This document shows, one piece after another, positions 1-5,279 of a stretch of 5,279 nt of DNA. Source of the stretch: Bacteroidales bacterium (GTDB lineage: Bacteria; Bacteroidota; Bacteroidia; Bacteroidales; UBA3663); assembly GCA_017632695.1 (NCBI GenBank), contig JAGBQS010000282.1, positions 1 to 5,279 on the forward strand. The letters are read 5' to 3'. The notes under the pieces were generated by a model. That model was not told the origin of the DNA. It saw only the letters and a list, made by a program, of their open reading frames with translations, and ran no database searches. The first letter of the stretch is position 1, and the number at the start of each line of letters is the position of its first letter. The position numbers were made by a program, and so were the translations under genes.

Positions 1-1784
1 GCGACAACTGGCGTTCCGACAAACGCATCATCGCCTTCAACAACGCGTTCTTCCGGCAAGCCAGTCAAGTGCTTTCGGCTTTGGATCCGGACAATCCCTC
101 CATGCAGAAGATTGCCCGCATCTACGGAGATGTGGAACAGAATATCGCACCCGAAAGAGAAAAAAACAAACCTGTTGCGGAAGGACTGCTTCACTACGAA
201 CAGCTGATTCCTGAGGAAGGCGAAAACTACAGGTCGGCCGTTCAGCGACGCCTGCCGGAACTGGTGATTGCCCTGCAGCAAAAAGGATATCAGCCCGGAC
301 AGATCCTGATTCTGTGCCGTAAAGGCGACCAATGCAAGGCCTGCGCCGAAGCGCTCCTCTCGTACAAGAAACAGCATCCCGATACACGATACGGTTTTGA
401 GATCCTCACCAGCGAAGCACTGAAACTGAGCTCGCGGCAGGTTATCCGGGCCCTGATTGCCTTCCTGCAATACATTCGCGAACCCAAATCGGACTATCGG
501 AAAACCATAGCCGGATGTCATTATCTGGCTCTGGAGGGACGCCCGATGCATGATGCCATCAGTGCCTGGTTCGGAGGCATCGGTCTGCCCTTCGACTTGT
601 TGGAAGTTCAGCACCTGCCATTATACGAAATGGTAGAGCAGCTCATCGCTCTACTGCCTGCATCCTGCAAAGATGACGCCGGCTATCTGCAGGCATTCCG
701 CGATAACGTCCTTGAGTTCAGCACCAGGCAAAGTCCGTCACTGGATGCCTTCCTGCATTGGTGGGACGAGAAAGCCGACAGCCTGAGTATCACAACTCCC
801 GCCGGACAGAATGCCATCCGGATCATGACCATCCACCAGTCGAAGGGATTGGGCGAAGATGCCGTGATTGTTCCTTTTGCCCAAGGCTCCATGGACATCG
901 ATACTTCACACGGAGAACTTCTCTGGTGCGAACCGAAAGTGGCTCCTTTTGCCCGACAGGGTCTCGTACTGCCTATTGCCCTCGACAACAAGCTGAGCGA
1001 TACCATCTTCAGCCACGATTTTGCCGAAGAGAGATTGCGGGCCATCATCGATAACCTGAATACGGTTTACGTAGCCTTCACCCGCGCCAAACACGCACTG
1101 GTCATCCTTTCGCCCAAACCGGCAGCCAAAGCTACCAAAGTAACGCAGGAGGCTTTACTGTCCGACTACTTCGGCGGCAACCAACAGGAACTGACCCTGA
1201 ATGAAGAGGAAGAACCCAAAGGGCAGAATACAGCCGGCACAGCAACGGTTACTTTTTCATTGTCAGAATCGCTCTTCGCGGAGGACCGGCAGCCGAACAA
1301 CCGGCCGGTCATCAAGGAATCGAACGAACCGCAGACAGCTGCCATTGCCAAAGGCGTGGTGTTTCACGATGCTCTCTCGGCCATTCTCGACAGCAGCAAC
1401 ATCGAAGAGCCTGTACGCCGGCTGTTCGCATCGGGACGTGCGGATGCTCAGGGCATAAGTGTGGATGATATCATTGCACACATCCGGCAACTGCTGGCCG
1501 ACCCGAAGATTGCCAACTGGTTCGCTCCCGGAAACCTGGTACTTAACGAACGTAACATCATCACCCATACAACCCATACGCAAAGACCCGACCGTATGGT
1601 TTTCACCCCAACAGGTCAGGTCATTATCATTGATTACAAAACCGGCGAGGAGCTTCCTGGAAGACACAGCCGGCAAGTGCTTTACTACAAGCAACTGATG
1701 CAACAGATGGGATTCAACGATGTGAAAGCCTACCTGTGGTACATCGAAGAGAACAGGATTGTCGAACCTCAGCCGAAAAACTGA
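1..1784 (+). CDS. UvrD/RecB-family (AddA-like) helicase with C-terminal PD-(D/E)XK nuclease, 5' partial
   Basis: C-terminal 593 residues of a superfamily 1 DNA helicase fused to a RecB-type nuclease, presumably acting in double-strand break repair with an AddB-like partner. The frame is open from the left edge (first full codon at 3), so the GTG at 69 is not the start. Walker A and the other N-terminal motifs lie outside the window. Counting from base 3, I see NWRS (about 2-5, motif IV region), TIHQSKGL (276-283, motif V) and VAFTRA (357-362, motif VI). An acidic, low-complexity linker follows (about 395-440). The nuclease domain has H455 in GVVFHDAL, D530 in RPDRMVF, D544-Y-K546 in IIDYKTG, and Q558 with Y561/Y562 in RQVLYYKQL, so the catalytic set looks intact. 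The Glu usual after KGL in motif V is Gly. AddA-like enzymes are usually about 1,000-1,200 residues, so roughly half is visible. The family is clear; assignment as the true AddA orthologue is inference. The TGA at 1782-1784 lies 2 bp from the hisB stop codon. Confidence 0.92.
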   Translation, partial: DNWRSDKRIIAFNNAFFRQASQVLSALDPDNPSMQKIARIYGDVEQNIAPEREKNKPVAEGLLHYEQLIPEEGENYRSAVQRRLPELVIALQQKGYQPGQILILCRKGDQCKACAEALLSYKKQHPDTRYGFEILTSEALKLSSRQVIRALIAFLQYIREPKSDYRKTIAGCHYLALEGRPMHDAISAWFGGIGLPFDLLEVQHLPLYEMVEQLIALLPASCKDDAGYLQAFRDNVLEFSTRQSPSLDAFLHWWDEKADSLSITTPAGQNAIRIMTIHQSKGLGEDAVIVPFAQGSMDIDTSHGELLWCEPKVAPFARQGLVLPIALDNKLSDTIFSHDFAEERLRAIIDNLNTVYVAFTRAKHALVILSPKPAAKATKVTQEALLSDYFGGNQQELTLNEEEEPKGQNTAGTATVTFSLSESLFAEDRQPNNRPVIKESNEPQTAAIAKGVVFHDALSAILDSSNIEEPVRRLFASGRADAQGISVDDIIAHIRQLLADPKIANWFAPGNLVLNERNIITHTTHTQRPDRMVFTPTGQVIIIDYKTGEELPGRHSRQVLYYKQLMQQMGFNDVKAYLWYIEENRIVEPQPKN

Positions 1785-1786
1785 GA

Positions 1787-2944
1787 TTACAGCACACCCT
1801 TCGAACTTGGCAACTCGAAATGATGAATGTCGCGATTGACAGCCATCTTCAGAGCCCGGGCCAAAGCCTTGAAGATTCCTTCTATCTTATGATGCTCATT
1901 CTCGCCCTCAGCCTTAATATTCAGGTTGATACGGGCTGCATCGCTGAACGACTTGAAGAAATGCAGGAACATCTCTGTCGGCATATCGCCTACCTTTTCA
2001 CGATGGAATTCCGCATCCCAAACCAACCAGGGCCGACCGGAGAAGTCGAGCGCCACCTGGCACAGGCAATCGTCCATCGGCAGACAGAATCCGTAACGGC
2101 CGATTCCCCTTTTGTTACCTAAGGCCTTAGCGATACATTCACCCAAAGCGATGCCAGTATCCTCGATGGTATGATGCTCGTCGACATTCAGATCTCCCTT
2201 CACACGAATCGTCAGATCGATACCGCTGTGCTTGCCGATCTGTTCAAGCATGTGGTCGAAGAAGCCCAATCCGGTTGAGATATCAGTCCGCCCGCTACCG
2301 TCCAGATCGACGGCGATATGAATATCCGTCTCTTTGGTAGTACGCGTTACTTCGGCTTTCCGCTCGCCGGCAAACAGGAAAGCTGCCACCTCATCCCAGT
2401 TATCGGCAATCAGGGCACAGTCGTTCATCAGACCGGCCTCCTGCAGCCACTCCCGGCAATCATCGTTGGGTCCGTTCTGTGCCAGCATGATACCCTTGCA
2501 GCCCAGATTATGTGCCAGCTGGATATCGGTTATACGGTCGCCGATCACAAAACTGTTTGCCAGATCATACTCGGTACCGTTACCCTCGATATACTTTGTG
2601 AGCATACCGGTTCCAGGCTTGCGGTTGGGATGGAACTCGTTGCTGCGATGCGGATCGAAGAAGATCTCGTCGAAGTCGACGCCTTCGGTATGGAACACGC
2701 GCAGCATCAGGTCGTTGATGGCATTGAAGCGTTCCAGCGGATACTCGGCGCTGCCCAACCCGTCCTGATTGGATACAATCACAAAATCAAAGTCGAGTTT
2801 GTGACGGATGAACGAAAGATTCTGAATGACCCGGGGCAGGAACTCCAACTGCTCGAAACTGTCCACCTGTTCCGTTACGGGAGGCTCAACGATAAGCGTT
2901 CCGTCACGATCGATAAACAGGCATTTCTTCAAAATATTCTCCAT
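1787..2944 (-). CDS. hisB: Bifunctional histidinol-phosphatase / imidazoleglycerol-phosphate dehydratase HisB
   Basis: A complete 385-residue cytoplasmic fusion enzyme for two histidine biosynthesis steps: dehydration of imidazole-glycerol phosphate and dephosphorylation of histidinol phosphate. The N-terminal HAD phosphatase (about 1-190) shows DRDGT at 12-16 (D12 nucleophile, D14 general acid), SNQDG at 58-62, K109 in RKP, and GDRITD at 135-140. The C-terminal dehydratase (about 195-385) shows FDHMLEQIGKHSG at 229-241, DEHHTIED at 255-262, PMDD at 289-292 and NEHHKIEG at 349-356; its metal-binding His and Glu residues look complete. The length is slightly above the E. coli enzyme (about 355). 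The E. coli zinc-loop positions Cys-His-Cys-Cys read D97, H99, H105 and N107 here, so this zinc site is unlikely to form in the usual way. The ATG at 2944 is favoured because an in-frame TGA (2957-2959) lies just upstream. There is no clear Shine-Dalgarno. It is the last his gene in the window, 56 bp after hisC, and its stop faces the helicase stop. Confidence 0.97.
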   Translation of the reverse strand: MENILKKCLFIDRDGTLIVEPPVTEQVDSFEQLEFLPRVIQNLSFIRHKLDFDFVIVSNQDGLGSAEYPLERFNAINDLMLRVFHTEGVDFDEIFFDPHRSNEFHPNRKPGTGMLTKYIEGNGTEYDLANSFVIGDRITDIQLAHNLGCKGIMLAQNGPNDDCREWLQEAGLMNDCALIADNWDEVAAFLFAGERKAEVTRTTKETDIHIAVDLDGSGRTDISTGLGFFDHMLEQIGKHSGIDLTIRVKGDLNVDEHHTIEDTGIALGECIAKALGNKRGIGRYGFCLPMDDCLCQVALDFSGRPWLVWDAEFHREKVGDMPTEMFLHFFKSFSDAARINLNIKAEGENEHHKIEGIFKALARALKMAVNRDIHHFELPSSKGVL

Positions 2945-2952
2945 AATAGGGA

Positions 2953-2979
2953 CTGCTCAATAAAAATGGTTCTGCTCAA
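2953..2979. repeat. 8-bp direct repeat in the hisC-hisB gap
   Basis: CTGCTCAA occurs at 2953-2960 and again at 2972-2979 (TTGAGCAG on the coding strand), a 19-bp spacing within the 56-bp gap ahead of hisB. The copies are short and could be chance. The in-frame TGA bounding the hisB start lies inside the copy nearer to hisB. I see no Bacteroidota-type promoter (TTTG about 19-21 bp before TAnnTTTG) in this gap. Confidence 0.45.
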
Positions 2980-3000
2980 CAAGAAAGAATCTGCCAAAAA

Positions 3001-4035
3001 TCAGAAATCCTTCAGGGCATTGTAAATCTCTGCATTCTCAGCCGGTGTTCCTACCGTGATACGCAGACAGTTGAAGCACAGCTGCACCTTGTGACGGCTA
3101 CGGGTAATAATCCCTTTGTCTGCCAGATAATGATACGTGGAAGGAGCATCCTTTACACGAACCAGCAGGAAGTTGGCGTCCGACGGATAGATCCTGTCGA
3201 CACAGGGAAGCGACAGAAGCAGATCACGCAGGATGTCGCGCTGCGCCAGAATTTCTGCCACCTGACGGTTTTTCTTCTCCACATCGTTCAACACCCGTCC
3301 AGCCTGCTGCTGGGTCAGCTCATTCACGTTATACGGATACTTTACATTATTAAAATATCCGATGATTTCCTTTGAAGCCATCGCAATTCCTAAACGCATT
3401 GCAGCATGACCCCACGCTTTGGAGAATGTCTGCAGTACGATGAGATTGGGATACCGTTCCAGCATCGGCACAACCGAAGGAATGCTTGAAAAATCAATGT
3501 AGGCTTCGTCAACCACCACAATCTGCTCGCTGAAACGGGACAGCAGACTCTCTATTTCTGCCAGAGGGTAGGCGTTGCCCGACGGATTATTGGGCGAACA
3601 GAGCCACACAACCTTCGTACAGGCATCCACCTTTGCTGCCATAGCTTCCACATCGAGTGCGAAAGATTCGGCAACCATCGGGACTGCCCTGTATTCCACA
3701 TCGTTGATTTCGGCACAGACCTGATACATACCATAGGTCGGAGCCGGAGCCACTACATTGTCTACACCCGGACGGCAGAATACACGATAAACCAGATCAA
3801 TGGCTTCGTCCGATCCGTTGCCCAGAAAGATTTGTTCCGGCCGGACACCCTTAAGGGGTGCCAGCAGTTCCTTGACCTTCAGTTGTCGGGGATCGGGATA
3901 GCGGTTCAGACCGTTGTTGTAGGGATTCTCGTTGGCATCGACGTTGATCAGAGCCACACCCTTGAATTCGTCGCGGGCACAGCTGTAAGGAGCCAAAGCC
4001 AGAATATTAGGACGGATCAGTTTGCTTAAATCCAT
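3001..4035 (-). CDS. hisC: Histidinol-phosphate aminotransferase HisC
   Basis: A complete 344-residue PLP-dependent fold-type I aminotransferase. It converts imidazole-acetol phosphate plus glutamate to histidinol phosphate plus 2-oxoglutarate in the cytoplasm. Visible motifs: ANENPYN at 34-40, the NRYPDP segment at 44-49, GNGSDEAID at 72-80 (cofactor phosphate region), PTYGMYQV at 99-106, SPNNPSGN at 147-154 (PLP-contacting Asn), DEAYIDF at 176-182 (Asp to the pyridine nitrogen, plus Tyr), TFSKAWG at 203-209 with K206 as the Schiff-base lysine, R214 in MRLG, YPYNVN at 233-238, and R325 in LRITVGT, expected to bind substrate. The ATG at 4035 is preferred because MDLSKLIRPNI matches the usual HisC N-terminus. 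An in-frame GTG at 4071 would add 12 residues, but it lies in a small repeat just after an in-frame TGA (4072-4074). The leader is A-rich with no Shine-Dalgarno. It lies 64 bp after hisD and 56 bp before hisB, consistent with co-transcription. Confidence 0.97.
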   Translation of the reverse strand: MDLSKLIRPNILALAPYSCARDEFKGVALINVDANENPYNNGLNRYPDPRQLKVKELLAPLKGVRPEQIFLGNGSDEAIDLVYRVFCRPGVDNVVAPAPTYGMYQVCAEINDVEYRAVPMVAESFALDVEAMAAKVDACTKVVWLCSPNNPSGNAYPLAEIESLLSRFSEQIVVVDEAYIDFSSIPSVVPMLERYPNLIVLQTFSKAWGHAAMRLGIAMASKEIIGYFNNVKYPYNVNELTQQQAGRVLNDVEKKNRQVAEILAQRDILRDLLLSLPCVDRIYPSDANFLLVRVKDAPSTYHYLADKGIITRSRHKVQLCFNCLRITVGTPAENAEIYNALKDF

Positions 4036-4061
4036 TGCTTTTGTTTCATTAAATTTGTTAG

Positions 4062-4088
4062 GTGGAATCACTCAAAGCGGAATCACTC
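4062..4088. repeat. Short tandem direct repeat in the hisD-hisC gap
   Basis: Two copies of a 12-base unit, GTGGAATCACTC at 4062-4073 and GCGGAATCACTC at 4077-4088, lie with a 15-bp period and one mismatch. On the coding strand the shared core is GAGTGATTCC. The repeat occupies almost half of the 64-bp hisD-hisC gap. It could be a replication-slippage duplication or a binding site for a regulator; the sequence alone does not decide. The left copy contains the alternative GTG codon of hisC, which is one reason to prefer the downstream ATG. Confidence 0.7.
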
Positions 4089-4099
4089 GGACCGGACAC

Positions 4100-5279
4100 T
4101 TACAGATTCTTCAGTCTTACCGAAACGGCGTTCTTGTGAGCATCCAGCTGTTCGGCCTGAGCCATGACTTCGATGGTAGGACCTAACGAACACAGACCGG
4201 CAGCCGAGATTTCCTGATAGGTAATCTTGCGCATGTAGCTGTCGAGATTCACTCCGTTGTAAGCCTTCGCATATCCGTTGGTAGGCAGCGTATGATTGGT
4301 TCCCGAAGCATAATCACCGGCACTTTCCGGACTGTACGGGCCCAGGAAGACCGATCCTGCATTACGGACCTTATCGGCCAGATCCATATAGTTGCAGGTA
4401 TTCAGAATCAGATGCTCCGGCGCATATTCGTTGACCAGATCCATAATCTCGTCCTGATTGCGCAGCACAATGACTTTCGAGTGTTCGAGCGACTTACGGG
4501 TCAGCTCCTGCCGATGTAATTTCTCCAGCTGCTGAGCCATCACTTCTTCGAAGCGCTTTGCCAGATCCTCGCTGTCAGTAACCAGAATAGCCTGACTGTC
4601 GGCACCGTGTTCAGCCTGACTCAGAAAATCGGATGCCACATAGGCCGGATTGGCGGCAGCATCGGCAACGACACAAACCTCCGACGGACCCGCAGGCATA
4701 TCGATAGCCACATCCCGAAGCGAAACGAGCTGCTTCGCCATCTGTACGAACTGATTACCTGGACCGAAAATCTTGTAAACCTTCGGAACCGATTCCGAAC
4801 CGTAAGCCATAGCTCCGATAGCCTGTACGCCGCCCACCTTGTACACTTTGGTGACGCCGGCCACCTGAGCCGCATACAGAATGGCAGGATTGACCTTACC
4901 CTCGGCGTTGGGAGGAGTACAAAGCACAATCTCGCCGCATCCGGCAATCTTGGCAGGAATAGCCAGCATCAGTACGGTACTGAAAAGCGGTGCCGTTCCG
5001 CCCGGCACATAAAGGCCCACACGGTCAATGGGCACACTCTTCTGCCAGCACACCACACCGGGCTGTGTCTCGACCTTTACGCCAGTGAACGACTGGGCAG
5101 AATGGAAGCAGGCAATATTGCGGTAGGCATTGTCGATAGCCTGCGCCAGTTCGGCATCAATCATCTGTCGTGCCTCATCGAACTCTGCTGCCGAAACCTG
5201 TAATTCGTTCAACTCGCAATGATCGAAACGCGCCTCAAGTTCTTTGAGAACACGGTCTCCGCCTTCGCGGATCTGCTGA
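4100..5279 (-). CDS. hisD: Histidinol dehydrogenase HisD, 5' partial
   Basis: Oxidises L-histidinol to L-histidine through histidinal in two NAD-dependent steps; a zinc metalloenzyme of the cytoplasm. The frame is open to the right edge, so the start is outside the window; the TTG at 5212 is internal. 392 residues are visible against a usual length of about 430, leaving about 35-40 N-terminal residues missing. Counting from the first full codon (5276-5278), I see YVPGGTAPLFSTVLM (90-104), KVGGVQAIGAMAYG (147-160), GPGN (172-175), PAGPSE (195-200), SQAEHG (220-225) with Q221 and H224 matching known zinc ligands, YAPEHL (285-290) with the catalytic Glu-His pair E288 and H289, ESAGDYASGTNHTLPT (318-333) with D322 as a zinc ligand, and H381 in LDAHKNAVSVRL as the last ligand. 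All key residues are present, so the enzyme should be active. It is the most upstream his gene visible; in related genomes hisG usually precedes it, but that would be off the edge. The stop is TAA at 4100-4102. Confidence 0.97.
   Translation of the reverse strand, partial: QQIREGGDRVLKELEARFDHCELNELQVSAAEFDEARQMIDAELAQAIDNAYRNIACFHSAQSFTGVKVETQPGVVCWQKSVPIDRVGLYVPGGTAPLFSTVLMLAIPAKIAGCGEIVLCTPPNAEGKVNPAILYAAQVAGVTKVYKVGGVQAIGAMAYGSESVPKVYKIFGPGNQFVQMAKQLVSLRDVAIDMPAGPSEVCVVADAAANPAYVASDFLSQAEHGADSQAILVTDSEDLAKRFEEVMAQQLEKLHRQELTRKSLEHSKVIVLRNQDEIMDLVNEYAPEHLILNTCNYMDLADKVRNAGSVFLGPYSPESAGDYASGTNHTLPTNGYAKAYNGVNLDSYMRKITYQEISAAGLCSLGPTIEVMAQAEQLDAHKNAVSVRLKNL

Noticed and set aside
1768..1785. 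CTCAG-(8 nt)-CTGAG hairpin at the helicase stop codon as a bidirectional terminator.
   Set aside because: The stem is only 5 bp, the loop is large, and neither strand has a U-tract after the stem; the A/T run is in the loop. It is too weak to call a terminator.
1736..2122. Open frame of 128 codons on the + strand, spanning the helicase end and the 3' part of hisB.
   Set aside because: It overlaps the helicase in another frame and is antisense to the dehydratase domain; no independent evidence supports it.
2318..3025. Long open frame (235 codons) on the + strand opposite the N-terminal half of hisB.
   Set aside because: It lies almost entirely antisense to a strongly conserved gene, its translation shows no domain I recognise, and moderately GC-rich coding DNA often leaves such antisense frames open.
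4026..4049. Seven-codon mini-ORF (MKQKQWI) on the minus strand, overlapping the hisC start out of frame; a possible leader peptide.
   Set aside because: It has no histidine codons, which a his attenuator leader should have, no ribosome binding site, and no alternative hairpins or T-run around it. Such short frames are expected by chance in A-rich leaders.
4036..4071. HisC starting at the GTG at 4071, giving 356 residues.
   Set aside because: The extra 12 residues do not resemble the conserved HisC N-terminus and begin inside a short tandem repeat directly after a stop codon; the ATG at 4035 gives the expected protein.
4607..5203. Open frame of 198 codons on the + strand opposite hisD.
   Set aside because: It is fully antisense to a conserved enzyme, with no recognisable motif or upstream signal; best read as a codon-bias shadow.

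Overview
The window looks like chromosomal DNA from the phylum Bacteroidota, most likely order Bacteroidales (a Bacteroides/Prevotella-like relative). Three things suggest this. The histidine genes run hisD-hisC-hisB, with HisB as a fused phosphatase-dehydratase. The protein sequences resemble what I remember of Bacteroidales HisD, HisC and HisB. The start codons have A-rich leaders with no clear Shine-Dalgarno motif. I cannot resolve the genus.

Layout: the left third (1-1784, + strand) is the C-terminal part of a large UvrD/RecB-type (AddA-like) helicase-nuclease whose start lies off the left edge. The rest is a histidine biosynthesis operon on the minus strand, transcribed right to left: hisD (4100 to beyond the right edge, N-terminus missing), hisC (3001-4035) and hisB (1787-2944). 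The helicase and hisB converge with only 2 bp between their stop codons. The only gaps are 64 bp (hisD-hisC) and 56 bp (hisC-hisB), and each holds a short direct repeat. There is no gene-free stretch over 300 bases, and I see no tRNA, rRNA, mobile element or CRISPR array.

How the genes work together: HisC converts imidazole-acetol phosphate to histidinol phosphate. The two halves of HisB catalyse the steps on either side of HisC: IGP dehydration before it and histidinol-phosphate dephosphorylation after it. HisD then oxidises histidinol to histidine in two NAD-dependent steps. These three proteins therefore cover the last steps of the pathway. The helicase-nuclease is a DNA repair or recombination enzyme with no evident functional link to the operon.

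This is essentially a core housekeeping region, and I see no convincing new system. The points worth a second look are the altered zinc-loop residues in the HisB phosphatase half, a Glu-to-Gly change in helicase motif V, small direct repeats in both his intergenic gaps, and the near-abutting convergent stop codons.
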